Shown one piece after another: positions 28,593-36,467 of a stretch of 41,164 nt of DNA; within the stretch, counting starts at the first letter, position 1, and every line of letters starts with the position of its first letter. Where the stretch lies: assembly GCA_002373775.1 (NCBI GenBank), contig DFJW01000092.1, forward strand, positions 1-41,164. Reading direction: 5' to 3'. The translations under genes were made by a program, and so were the position numbers. The notes under the pieces were generated by a model that did no database searches, was not told the DNA's origin, and worked only from the letters and a program-made list of their open reading frames with translations. This stretch comes from Ruminococcus flavefaciens. GTDB lineage: Bacteria; Bacillota; Clostridia; Oscillospirales; Ruminococcaceae.

Positions 28593-29333
28593 TCAGAAGG
28601 TGAGAGAGGCTATCTTCCAGCTGTCAGACTGCTTGGAAACTGAGATCACGAGTGTGTTCACTGCGCCGAGATCATCGTAATCGGATATTATGGAATATAC
28701 GCCGTCTGACTCTGCCTGTATGACCGGCTCTGTATCTTTGAAACTGAAACCGCCGCCGCGTGCATTATTCTGCATATAGAGCGCACCTTCTGCATCAATG
28801 TAGAGCGGAGAATCGCCGCCGATGATGCTGCTGTATCTGTCAGCTATAAGCTCAGGAGATAGGTATTTTTCCATGAATGTGCGGATATCAGCTGTGCTGG
28901 TGAATCCGGAACCTGCAACCTTGTAGTAGACCGTGCCGTTTTCACTGGTGTATACAGATGCTTCGTCGAATGGCACAGCGCATCCGCCCAGTTTGTCAAC
29001 AGTGTTGAGAGCTTCCATTATCTCTTTAGCTTCGTAGGCAGTGGGAGCACCGTCTTCCGTGGAAATGTCGATCACAGTTTCGGTAGTTATCTCATCGACA
29101 GGCTGAGTTTCAGTTTCCGCTGTTGTAGCAGCTGCAGCTTCGGAAGATATCTCCTCAGTCTCGGAAGTCGCTTCAGAAGTTTCGGTCTCACTGGAAGTTT
29201 CTGTGGTTTCAGATGCGGCTGAGGTGACAGTTGCTGCCTCTTCTGTATCTGATGAACTGCTGTTCTTTCCTCCACATCCGGTTATACATGATAACAGGAG
29301 TGCGGTTGTAATAATGATCGCTTTTTTATTCAT
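28593..29333 (-). CDS. Lipoprotein of unknown function with Ser/Thr/Glu-rich linker
   Basis: The 246-residue protein has a type II signal peptide (MNKKAIIITTALLLSCITGC, lipobox ITGC, lipidated Cys near residue 20). Residues 25-100 are a low-complexity Ser/Thr/Glu/Ala linker with repeated SETE/TSE units. A folded domain of about 145 residues follows, including a helix of the MEALNTVDKLGG type and a C-terminal strand pair ending SKQSDSWKIASLTF. The end resembles the 'GWKII' ends of the tandem lipoproteins across the divergent promoter region. It is probably anchored to the outer face of the membrane. No enzyme motif is visible. Confidence 0.85.
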   Translation of the reverse strand: MNKKAIIITTALLLSCITGCGGKNSSSSDTEEAATVTSAASETTETSSETETSEATSETEEISSEAAAATTAETETQPVDEITTETVIDISTEDGAPTAYEAKEIMEALNTVDKLGGCAVPFDEASVYTSENGTVYYKVAGSGFTSTADIRTFMEKYLSPELIADRYSSIIGGDSPLYIDAEGALYMQNNARGGGFSFKDTEPVIQAESDGVYSIISDYDDLGAVNTLVISVSKQSDSWKIASLTF

Positions 29334-29382
29334 AGTTGTTCGTTCCTTTCTTGTATATGCGAAAAAAGATTATTACAAGCAC

Positions 29383-29411
29383 ATTATAACATAATATCAG
29401 AGAAAGAGCAA
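29383..29411 (-). promoter_or_regulatory. Probable promoter for the minus-strand lipoprotein
   Basis: On the minus strand TTGCTC (29411-29406) and TATAAT (29388-29383) are 17 bases apart, 50 bases before the coding start. The same TTGCTC -35 is seen before aroC. Confidence 0.72.
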
Positions 29412-29482
29412 GAGACGCGCGGAAAACCTTGCCGGTCATAAAATCAAACCGCGATCAGGGGTGCAGCATCACGCTGCTTATA

Positions 29483-29512
29483 TTGACATTTTACTGTACA
29501 TTGTGATATAAT
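29483..29512 (+). promoter_or_regulatory. Probable promoter for the tandem lipoprotein operon
   Basis: TTGACA (29483-29488) and TATAAT (29507-29512) are 18 bases apart. Just upstream, GCAGC-ATCAC-GCTGC (29462-29476) is a short inverted repeat that could be an operator. Confidence 0.8.
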
Positions 29513-29547
29513 TACTATATACATCATCAGGACTGGAGGGAAAGCTC

Positions 29548-30096
29548 ATGCGCCGTTCAATATCAATGCTGCTGACTTTTATCTTGGTTTTATGCCTGTC
29601 TGTTTCATGCGGAAAAGAAGAAAAGGATACGCCTGAAAAAGACTGCCGGACCGCTCTGGAGGAATGGTTTAAGGACATGAACGATCCTGATGCGGGATAT
29701 GATTACTATAAGGAAATGCTGCCGGCTGAACTATTCAGTCACCTTGAAGAAAAGGAACTCCTTGATGTGCGCATCGAGTATTTTCGTACATCCACAGAAG
29801 AGCAGCAGAGCAGCTATAAGGAAATACCGTCATTCAGCAAGATAACGTCGTCTGATGCTCTTTCGGATGATGAACTGAAACGTGCAGAAACATACTTTGC
29901 TGACCTTTCCTGCTATCGCTATTCATACCTTCTCGGTGAAGTAAAGGCTGAGAAAGGCTATGAGATAGATTTCAGGTATACGGATGAAAACAATAAGAGC
30001 GCAAGTTCAGTCGTATGCGCGGTAAAGCTCAAAGGGGACGGCTGGAAAATAATAAATACCGATTCGGATGACATGTTCTATTCAGCCGGAAGGTAA
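29548..30096 (+). CDS. Tandem paralogous lipoprotein 1
   Basis: The 182-residue protein has a signal peptide ending LSVSC and a GK-rich mature start. The mature part follows a pattern shared with the next three genes. It has an Ala-x-x-x-Trp/Tyr helix (CRTALEEWFKDM), a YYKEMLPAE segment, a mid-region helix LSDDELKRAETYFADLSCYR, and a final strand CAVKLKGDGWKIINTD. I do not recognise a named domain; the size and end resemble small NTF2-like or DUF-type lipoproteins. It is the first gene of a four-gene tandem array, with GGAGGG before the ATG. Function unknown. Confidence 0.85.
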   Translation: MRRSISMLLTFILVLCLSVSCGKEEKDTPEKDCRTALEEWFKDMNDPDAGYDYYKEMLPAELFSHLEEKELLDVRIEYFRTSTEEQQSSYKEIPSFSKITSSDALSDDELKRAETYFADLSCYRYSYLLGEVKAEKGYEIDFRYTDENNKSASSVVCAVKLKGDGWKIINTDSDDMFYSAGR

Positions 30097-30108
30097 GGGG
30101 GAGCTATC

Positions 30109-30666
30109 ATGACAATAATTAAAAAGTTAACTGCTGTTACATCGGCATTATTCATAGCCTCGGCAATGATGACTTCAACAGCATGCGGAAGCAAAAAGAG
30201 CAGCAGTGTGACAGAAGAGAAAGAGTCCTGTAATGAGGCACTGACAAACTGGTTCGCAGCTGCAAATTCCGCTGACGGAGCTGCTGCTGCGCTGGAGTAT
30301 ACATGTCCTGCTGCATATATCGACTACATGAAGTCGCAGGGAATATATGACCAGTACATCAGCGACACCAATTCTGATGCCGCCGGAAAACTGGAAAAAA
30401 GCGGTGCATCTCCTTCAATCAAGGAGATAAAGGAAAGCACCGAACTGACGGATGAACAGCTTGAGGCTGTAGCCCATTACTTCGAATACACCTTTGAAGT
30501 TACGGATATAAGCGTGTCCAGAGGTGAAGAGCTGGAGTATTCATGTATTGATCTGAAGGGAAAGGATTCCGACGAGACAGTATGTGTAGTTGAACTGGAC
30601 GGTGAGGGCAAAAAGGTCATAAAATACACCGCCAAAGCTCTCATGCTGACATACGGAAACAAGTAA
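30109..30666 (+). CDS. Tandem paralogous lipoprotein 2
   Basis: The 185-residue protein has a signal peptide ending MTSTAC and then GSKKSSSV. The shared layout is clear: CNEALTNWFAAANSADG, YTCPAAYIDYMKSQG, ELTDEQLEAVAHYFEYTFEV, and a final strand VCVVELDGEGKKVIKYTA, in which the usual Trp of the GWKII motif is replaced. It begins 12 bases after gene 1. Function unknown. Confidence 0.84.
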   Translation: MTIIKKLTAVTSALFIASAMMTSTACGSKKSSSVTEEKESCNEALTNWFAAANSADGAAAALEYTCPAAYIDYMKSQGIYDQYISDTNSDAAGKLEKSGASPSIKEIKESTELTDEQLEAVAHYFEYTFEVTDISVSRGEELEYSCIDLKGKDSDETVCVVELDGEGKKVIKYTAKALMLTYGNK

Positions 30667-30678
30667 CAGGAGGCTCAT

Positions 30679-31230
30679 ATGCTATCATTCGGCAGACGTA
30701 TCCTGCGGTTTGCAGCAGTCGTTTCAGCAGCTTTGCTGCTCGTTTCCTGCGGAAAGAAGGAAAGCTCTGAAGGTGAACAGCGTACAGGCTGCGTATCGGC
30801 AATAACAAGATATTTCCGCTCTGTGAATGAAACGGGAATGGCTAAGGAATACTATGAACTGACATTCCCTAAAGAGTACATCAAGAGAGTGCGTGACCTT
30901 GAAAAGTATGACGACATGCTGATGTGCTATGAGAGCAGAATGGAGTGTGAAACTGCTCATTTTGTTACTTCACCTGTCTTCGGAGAGATCACGGTGAGAA
31001 ATGAACTGACGGAAAAACAGCTCAGTTCAGTGGCGGCGTACTATAAGAACATCTACAGCATTGATCCTCCGGCTATAGAGGCAGGATATCTGGTCATATT
31101 CAGATATACCAACGGTCTGGGCGAGGATGAACTGAAAAAGGTGTGTGCCCTTGAACTCAGGAATGACAGCTGGAAGATAATAGAATCGGATATCAAGGAG
31201 ATCGAGAGCAGTTTCTCTGCGGATATCTGA
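30679..31230 (+). CDS. Tandem paralogous lipoprotein 3
   Basis: The 183-residue protein has a signal peptide with lipobox LVSC. It repeats the array's pattern: CVSAITRYFRSVNETG, YYELTFPKEYIKRV, ELTEKQLSSVAAYYKNIYSI, and the final CALELRNDSWKIIESD. It has several Cys and Met-rich stretches in the middle (YDDMLMCYESRMECE). An AGGAGG site precedes the ATG 12 bases after gene 2. Function unknown. Confidence 0.84.
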   Translation: MLSFGRRILRFAAVVSAALLLVSCGKKESSEGEQRTGCVSAITRYFRSVNETGMAKEYYELTFPKEYIKRVRDLEKYDDMLMCYESRMECETAHFVTSPVFGEITVRNELTEKQLSSVAAYYKNIYSIDPPAIEAGYLVIFRYTNGLGEDELKKVCALELRNDSWKIIESDIKEIESSFSADI

Positions 31231-31249
31231 CGATCAGGAGGAATAAATA

Positions 31250-31867
31250 ATGAAAAGGATAACTGCATTGACAGCAGTTTGTATGTGTATGATATCCGCA
31301 GTATCATGCGGAAGCAAGGATAGTTCATCATCCGGGACTTCATCGCAGGGCTATGAGACTCCGGCGGTAACAGGCGATATGCGCAGCGGAGATTCTGCTG
31401 AAGACGCTATACGCGAACTCTACGCGGCAACTTATTCACCGGAAGGCGGACTTGTATGGTATGAGTACATGTATCCCATGACTGCCATAAATGTCCTCAA
31501 AGATTCCGGCGATCTGGACAATATGGTAAGTATCTACAACAACAATGTAGCACAGTTCGCATCAGATGCAAAGCAGCTGCCGGCAGTCACGGATATAACA
31601 AAATGTGAGCCTATGAGCGAAGAAGCTCTTGCGGCTGCTGACGTGTATCTCACAGAGCAGGCAAAACAGGTGATATCAAAGGTGGAAGACAGCGATGTGG
31701 TCATAACGAAGGGCTTTGATATGACCTTCAGTATCGTCGATGAGAACGGAGAAGCTTCCGATGATCTGGCATGTATGGTGTGGGCAGAGAATGACGGCTG
31801 GAAATATATCGGAGCCAGCGAAGAATCGCTGACTGCCATGATATCAGCGTACCAGTCCGGGACGTGA
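31250..31867 (+). CDS. Tandem paralogous lipoprotein 4
   Basis: At 205 residues this is the longest of the array. It has a signal peptide ending ISAVSC and a Ser/Gly-rich linker before the shared domain. The domain pattern is AEDAIRELYAATYSPEGG, WYEYMYPMTAINVLKDSG, MSEEALAAADVYLTEQAKQV and the final CMVWAENDGWKYIG. It is the most diverged copy. The gene lies 19 bases after gene 3; I see no strong terminator after it. Confidence 0.84.
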   Translation: MKRITALTAVCMCMISAVSCGSKDSSSSGTSSQGYETPAVTGDMRSGDSAEDAIRELYAATYSPEGGLVWYEYMYPMTAINVLKDSGDLDNMVSIYNNNVAQFASDAKQLPAVTDITKCEPMSEEALAAADVYLTEQAKQVISKVEDSDVVITKGFDMTFSIVDENGEASDDLACMVWAENDGWKYIGASEESLTAMISAYQSGT

Positions 31868-31938
31868 CAAGTGTGTGAAATCCACATGTTGATAGTGTGA
31901 CTTTTTACCGATAATTAATGGCTGCGCACTGTATGCGC

Positions 31939-31967
31939 TTGACAAAAGATATTCATTTGTGTATAAT
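31939..31967 (+). promoter_or_regulatory. Consensus sigma-A promoter for the cohesin-like lipoprotein
   Basis: TTGACA (31939-31944) and TATAAT (31962-31967) are separated by 17 bases. The leader to the ATG at 32032 is about 58 bases, with AAAGGAAA as ribosome site. Confidence 0.9.
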
Positions 31968-32031
31968 ATTGAATGGATAGCACTGGTCCATTGACAAGAA
32001 AACATCTTCTGACAATGAAAGGAAATATAAA

Positions 32032-33018
32032 ATGAAAGATATCAAAAAGAGGATAATAGCTTTAGCCGCAGTTTCATGTGTGGCTGTTACATCAGCAGTA
32101 AGCTGTTCCGGCAAGGATGACAGTTCATCTGCATCATCATCAGGAAGCACAGCATCATCTGCTGAAGGAAATGAGAGCAGCGAGGCTGCTACAGGCAGTG
32201 AGAGCGGTGTCAGCGGTTTTGAGAGCCTTGGTATCGAGGTCATCACAAACGAAGCCGGAAACATGGTAAAGGTGCCTCTCCAGCCTATCGAGCCAAATGC
32301 AAACGGTGAGATATCAATGGCACCCGGTATGGATATCGAAGCTCCCGATGTTGTAAAGAATCCCTCCGCAGAGCCTGCAACTGCATATGTTGCAGTGGTC
32401 GATGACAACGGTCAGCCTGTTACTGAGATAGTTGAAGTTACAGAGGCAGGCGGCGAAAAAGTTACAGAGAGCGGCGGTCAGCCTGTTACTACAGCTATTC
32501 CCGTTACAACAGCTGTTGCTGAGACTACAGTTGACGATGATTACGTCGGCAACACAAAGACAATGTACACACTCTGGATGGATATCAGCGAGGACAAGGA
32601 TTACTACTTTGAAGGCGATTTCATAAAGCTGACATTCAAGGTAAAGGACACTGCTCCTGAGCGTGATTATACAATAGCTATCAGCCCCGATCTCTCAAAC
32701 AAGAAGGGACAGAGCATGCACTACGATGCAACAGTTCTCAACGGAACCATCCGTGTCGGCGGAGATCCTATCCAGCAGCACGACGTTTCCGCTAACACAA
32801 ACGTAACTATGTATGCAGATAATGTCAATGCAAAGCCCGGTGATACTATCGACTACTATATAAACATCAAGAACAATCCCGGTCTTGCAGCAGTAATGAT
32901 GTGGTTCTCATATGACTCAAATGCTTTTGAGCTCACATCATGCAAGCCTTCAGGCGAATTCGCTGAGATCGCAAGCAAAACTCAGGTCGGCACGATCGCC
33001 AATGCAAATGCAGAATAA
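32032..33018 (+). CDS. Lipoprotein with a partial cohesin-like C-terminal segment
   Basis: The 328-residue protein has a signal peptide with lipobox AVSC followed by a Ser/Gly/Ala-rich linker, then a Thr/Val/Pro-rich stretch (about 110-170, with a repeated GQPVT unit). A beta-rich region follows (about 180-255). The last 60 residues read like the first strands of a cohesin or related beta-sandwich: VTMYADNVNAKPGDTIDYYI, then IKNNPGLAAVMMWFSYD and AFELTSC. A full cohesin is about 140 residues, so this is under half a domain. The stop is followed directly by a terminator, with no sign of a frameshift. Known cohesins bind dockerins; whether this one can is doubtful. Confidence 0.85.
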   Translation: MKDIKKRIIALAAVSCVAVTSAVSCSGKDDSSSASSSGSTASSAEGNESSEAATGSESGVSGFESLGIEVITNEAGNMVKVPLQPIEPNANGEISMAPGMDIEAPDVVKNPSAEPATAYVAVVDDNGQPVTEIVEVTEAGGEKVTESGGQPVTTAIPVTTAVAETTVDDDYVGNTKTMYTLWMDISEDKDYYFEGDFIKLTFKVKDTAPERDYTIAISPDLSNKKGQSMHYDATVLNGTIRVGGDPIQQHDVSANTNVTMYADNVNAKPGDTIDYYINIKNNPGLAAVMMWFSYDSNAFELTSCKPSGEFAEIASKTQVGTIANANAE

Positions 33019-33041
33019 AATATCAGCGGCAATAAGATGAT

Positions 33042-33081
33042 AAAGCCCGGAAAAGCAGATAAAGCTTTTCCGGGCTTTTTT
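33042..33081 (+). terminator. Intrinsic terminator after the cohesin-like lipoprotein
   Basis: A perfect 15-bp stem (AAAGCCCGGAAAAGC with GCTTTTCCGGGCTTT) around a 7-base loop, followed by Ts. It ends the plus-strand surface-protein region. Confidence 0.93.
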
Positions 33082-33092
33082 GCGGTAATATG

Positions 33093-33746
33093 TCAGTCGA
33101 TGAACCACCATTCGATAAAACGTTTATCCATGAATTCATCATTGTAGTTGCGGTCTATCCACTGCATGAACCTTCCGCCGTTCTCACTGCCGAAATGCCG
33201 CTGTTTCCAGCGTATAAGACAGACAGCGGTGAGTGCAAAATTGACTGCCATGAACACTGTCAGGGCGATGCAGCTGTAACGCCAGTACTTTCCTTCCATG
33301 AGATCAAGCATCCTGTCTGACGGAGGTATCAGGAACTGGAAAGCTATCCCGACGAATCCCCATATTATCGTCATTTTCAGGCATATCAGTCCCATGAAAT
33401 TATACGGATAATGCGAGTAAGTCCATGCCTTCATGTGCAGTCCGTATTTCAGGACAAGTCCGCACAGCAGTTCTACCGCATCACCGAGAGCGGCGAATGC
33501 CAGATAGCGGATGATGATACTTCGTTCCCTGAGATAATAATTCCCAATGTAGAAAGCGACAGCGCCGAGTCCGTAGATTATGCAGAATGGTCCCCATATG
33601 GAAACAACATGCGTTTCCCAGCGGTCGTGGACAAAATAGTACCACACACCTTCGATAATAACGCCGGCGATGCTGCCGACCATAAACAGCCAGAACATAC
33701 GCTGGTAAGTAGGCTTTACGAAATCCCTTTTGTTATTTTTTAACAT
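33093..33746 (-). CDS. CmpB-type (putative ABC transporter permease family) membrane protein
   Basis: The ATG at 33746 is 5 bases after GGGAGG; the longer frame from 33767 would include that site. The 217-residue protein has about five or six membrane helices. It contains the family stretch VVSIWGPFCIIYGLGAVAFY, plus TYSHYPYNFMGLICLKMTII. This fits the family annotated as 'putative ABC transporter permease' (PF06541, CmpB). Members have no proven transport function, and no ATPase gene is adjacent. The cytoplasmic tail after the last helix is rich in Trp, Asp and Arg. It is a single gene with its own promoter. Confidence 0.8.
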   Translation of the reverse strand: MLKNNKRDFVKPTYQRMFWLFMVGSIAGVIIEGVWYYFVHDRWETHVVSIWGPFCIIYGLGAVAFYIGNYYLRERSIIIRYLAFAALGDAVELLCGLVLKYGLHMKAWTYSHYPYNFMGLICLKMTIIWGFVGIAFQFLIPPSDRMLDLMEGKYWRYSCIALTVFMAVNFALTAVCLIRWKQRHFGSENGGRFMQWIDRNYNDEFMDKRFIEWWFID

Positions 33747-33773
33747 ATTTTCCTCCCAGTATATCATATGTTT

Positions 33774-33802
33774 ATCATATCATATCTATACGGGATTGTC
33801 AA
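33774..33802 (-). promoter_or_regulatory. Probable promoter for the CmpB-type gene
   Basis: On the minus strand TTGACA (33802-33797) and TATGAT (33779-33774) are separated by 17 bases, 27 bases before the coding start at 33746. Confidence 0.78.
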
Positions 33803-33835
33803 TACAGGCGGCATATGATTTCTTGATGTTTTGTG

Positions 33836-34939
33836 CTAAACGACGTTTATATCACGTTCACGCAGGGAATTGTCTTCGCGTATCACCATAACGGTCATGA
33901 GGATCAGCAGCAGTGACGGCACAGGGGAGGCTGCACTGTGAAGGACGGCAGAAGATGCCGGAAGAGTCTCTTCCGAAAGCATATGAGGCATAATGAGCCG
34001 GCATATCCAGAAACTTGCGGCTGATGCGGCAGTTCTCATAAGCAGAGGAACAGCCATGCTGAGCCTGCCGCCGGTAATGGCGGCAAGCTGGAAGAATACG
34101 CAGATTCCGCCGAAGGAAGTGAGTGCGCAGATGTATGGGAGAAGAGTGTAATCGCCGCGGGGAAGTTCACTGACGGCGGTGACATCAAGGAAGGCAGCAA
34201 GCAGTTTTGCTGAGATATCTGCCGGTTTACCGGTCATGCAAGAGATAGCCCGTGCAGCATATCTGGTTATTCCGGCTTTATCTGCGGCTGCCACGAGCAC
34301 TGAAAAAGCGATCACCGTAAAGCAGATATCCGCCATGGATTTCCCTGCTGATCTGATAGATCCGGTGAGCATCCCGGTGTTCTTCCTCATTTTTCCACGG
34401 ACCGGAGATCCGGGCTTATGGGAACTGAAAGCTGAGAGTAAAGCTGCAAGCAGCAGATCGGCAGACACTGCTGAGATCAGCACGATGCGTCCCGGAATAT
34501 CAGAACCGTAGAGCCTGTGTGCGATACATCCGGAAATGAATGCCGGACCTGCGCCGAAACAAAGCCCGGCAAGCAGTTCTGCACGCCGTTTTGATATATT
34601 TCCGGCGGAGTATCCGGAGAAGATCATCTTAGTTCCCACAGGATATCCGGCAAACATGCTGAAAATGAAGATGACTGCCGTTTTGCCGTCCATTCCCAGC
34701 AGGAGACGTGCAGGGAACTCAGCAAATCTTGAAATGCTGTCAAGCAGTCCGCTGCCGATAATTATGCCGGAGACTATCAGCATCGGATACAGCGAAGGGA
34801 TAAGTACATACAGGCATCTGTCAAGTGCGTCTGCGACTGACTCTCTTGCATCGGAAGCATGCACCATGCAGAACCATGCTCCCCAGACCACAGCTGCCGG
34901 ATAGATCAAAGCACGCAGACCGTTTATCACTTTTTTCAT
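33836..34939 (-). CDS. Sporulation integral membrane protein YlbJ-like
   Basis: The ATG at 34939 has GGGTG 6 bases upstream; in-frame ATGs at 34945 and 34960 lack a site. The 367 residues form about eight membrane helices of the nucleoside-recognition/Gate fold. Family-like stretches are YVLIPSLYPMLIVSGIIIGS (usually LFPFF in this family), FSMFAGYPVGTKMI and LAGLCFGAGPAFISGCIAH. YlbJ is needed in Bacillus for spore cortex formation. It diverges from yqfC-yqfD, two other sporulation genes, which supports the call. Confidence 0.82.
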   Translation of the reverse strand: MKKVINGLRALIYPAAVVWGAWFCMVHASDARESVADALDRCLYVLIPSLYPMLIVSGIIIGSGLLDSISRFAEFPARLLLGMDGKTAVIFIFSMFAGYPVGTKMIFSGYSAGNISKRRAELLAGLCFGAGPAFISGCIAHRLYGSDIPGRIVLISAVSADLLLAALLSAFSSHKPGSPVRGKMRKNTGMLTGSIRSAGKSMADICFTVIAFSVLVAAADKAGITRYAARAISCMTGKPADISAKLLAAFLDVTAVSELPRGDYTLLPYICALTSFGGICVFFQLAAITGGRLSMAVPLLMRTAASAASFWICRLIMPHMLSEETLPASSAVLHSAASPVPSLLLILMTVMVIREDNSLRERDINVV

Positions 34940-35007
34940 ATTCATCACCCTGTCAATCATATTATCTATTGAGCGTGATTATGCAGACGCTTTTACAGGA
35001 GGGAAAT

Positions 35008-35310
35008 ATGTTTGATAAACTTACAGACCGCGCGCTGGATGCTTTCTACCTTACGCCGCAGATACATTTTGACTGCGACAGAGAAATGGTCATCGAGAAC
35101 TGCCGGCGTATCGAGGAATACAATGAAGTCTTCATGCAGCTCGTGTCCGGGAAACTGTGCATACAGATATGGGGCAGCGGACTTCGCGCCTATGATTTCA
35201 GAACACATGGGCTCATAGTCAGGGGAAAGATAGAGAGAGTAGAATTCATTGAAAGGAGCGCTCGCAGAGATGAAAGATCAGCTGAGAGGCTGTGTGAAGA
35301 TAAGCGCTGA
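35008..35310 (+). CDS. yqfC: Sporulation protein YqfC family
   Basis: The ATG at 35008 lies 5 bases after AGGAGGG and gives 100 residues, the usual size. The protein shows the family pattern YLTPQIHFDCDREMVIEN, EYNEVFMQLVSGKLCIQIWG and GLIVRGKIERVEF. YqfC belongs to the mother-cell (sigma-E) regulon in Bacillus. The end overlaps yqfD by 41 bases. The last 20 residues, from the overlap, are charged (RSARRDERSAERLCEDKR). Confidence 0.85.
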   Translation: MFDKLTDRALDAFYLTPQIHFDCDREMVIENCRRIEEYNEVFMQLVSGKLCIQIWGSGLRAYDFRTHGLIVRGKIERVEFIERSARRDERSAERLCEDKR

Positions 35311-36463
35311 AGGGAGACAGCTGTATCGCTTTATAAACCGGATACACGACAGCCGCATCTGCTGTTTCGGTCAGTATTGCAGGAAGGATGTGTTCTACGG
35401 CGAGATATACCGCCGTGACCTTCCGCACGTCACAGAAATGGCAGAGGAACTGGGGATAGAGCTGAAGAGCCGGGAATACCGCACTGTCTCATCGGTCATG
35501 CTGAGATACAGACGCAGGATAGGACTGCTCATAGGGCTGATAATTGCTTTTTCAGCTGCCATATATTTTTCCAGTGTCGTGGTGACCATAGATATTATGG
35601 GCAATACCACAGTTCCCGACGAAGATATACTTGCCGCTCTTGCGGATATGGATATCAAGCCGGGTACACCGCTCAGGGACATTGATTTCCACATCTGTGA
35701 GAATGAACTGCGTATCAGAGTGGACGGTATATCGTGGGCAGGTATACGGCATACCGGCAACAGAGTAGTCGTGGAAGTGACCGAGATAGTTCCAAAACCG
35801 GAAATGCTGCGTGACCGTGTGCCGTGCAACATAGTATCTTCACATGAAGCAGATATAACATATACCTCTGTGCTTGACGGCATGCTCATGCACAAGGTCG
35901 GTGACCATGTCCCGGCAGGCGAACTGCTCATATCCGGGATAGTTGGATACGGTAACGGCAATACCTATCTTCACCATGCAAGGGGAGAGATACGCGGAGA
36001 ATATGAAGAGACAGTGACTTTTTCAGCCCCTCGTGCGGAAACTGTCCGGGTGCCTACCGGAAGGACGAAAAAACAGCGGCATCTCAGACTTTTCAGCCTT
36101 GAGATACCGCTGTATATCGGCAGCAATGATTATGATGACTTCAACGAGACTTATTCCGAGAGCAGCATAGGCTTGTTCGGAAAAGAGCTGCCTATCGGCA
36201 TGAACAGCACATACATTGAAGAGACTGAACCCATCGTCACAGAATACAGTGATGCCGAACTTGAAGATATACTGCGTGAAAAGATGTTCCTGTACGAAAA
36301 GAATTTCCTCAGCGGAGATACTGTTATAATATCCCGTGACATACAGAAAAAACTCACGGATGACGGGATGTCGTATGCTGTCACTTATCGCATTGAGGAG
36401 AATATCTGCGAATCCCGCGAGATATTCATAAAAGACAGAGACGCCGTGCCGAACGGCAGGTGA
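35270..36463 (+). CDS. yqfD: Sporulation protein YqfD
   Basis: The start is the ATG at 35270, 11 bases after GGAG; a TTG at 35249 is the alternative. The 397-residue protein has an N-terminal domain (RGCVKISAEGRQLYRFINRI), one membrane helix at about 83-103, a POTRA-like segment (IDIMGNTTVPDEDILAAL), and an extracytoplasmic domain (GMLMHKVGDHVPAGELLISG) typical of YqfD. YqfD is a mother-cell sporulation membrane protein, usually with yqfC upstream as here. Its stop lies 4 bases from the stop of the convergent 1374-residue gene, with no terminator between. Confidence 0.88.
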   Translation: MKDQLRGCVKISAEGRQLYRFINRIHDSRICCFGQYCRKDVFYGEIYRRDLPHVTEMAEELGIELKSREYRTVSSVMLRYRRRIGLLIGLIIAFSAAIYFSSVVVTIDIMGNTTVPDEDILAALADMDIKPGTPLRDIDFHICENELRIRVDGISWAGIRHTGNRVVVEVTEIVPKPEMLRDRVPCNIVSSHEADITYTSVLDGMLMHKVGDHVPAGELLISGIVGYGNGNTYLHHARGEIRGEYEETVTFSAPRAETVRVPTGRTKKQRHLRLFSLEIPLYIGSNDYDDFNETYSESSIGLFGKELPIGMNSTYIEETEPIVTEYSDAELEDILREKMFLYEKNFLSGDTVIISRDIQKKLTDDGMSYAVTYRIEENICESREIFIKDRDAVPNGR

Positions 36464-36467
36464 ATCA

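Noticed and set aside
31868..31920. Hairpin with T run after tandem lipoprotein 4
   Set aside because: Only about four base pairs (CACA with TGTG) before TTTTT; too weak to call a terminator.
34957..34987. Possible sigma-E type promoter (TCATATT ... TATGCAGA) before yqfC
   Set aside because: The -10 match is weak and the leader to the ribosome site would be only about 10 bases; the motif is not convincing by eye, although sporulation control of yqfC is likely from family knowledge.
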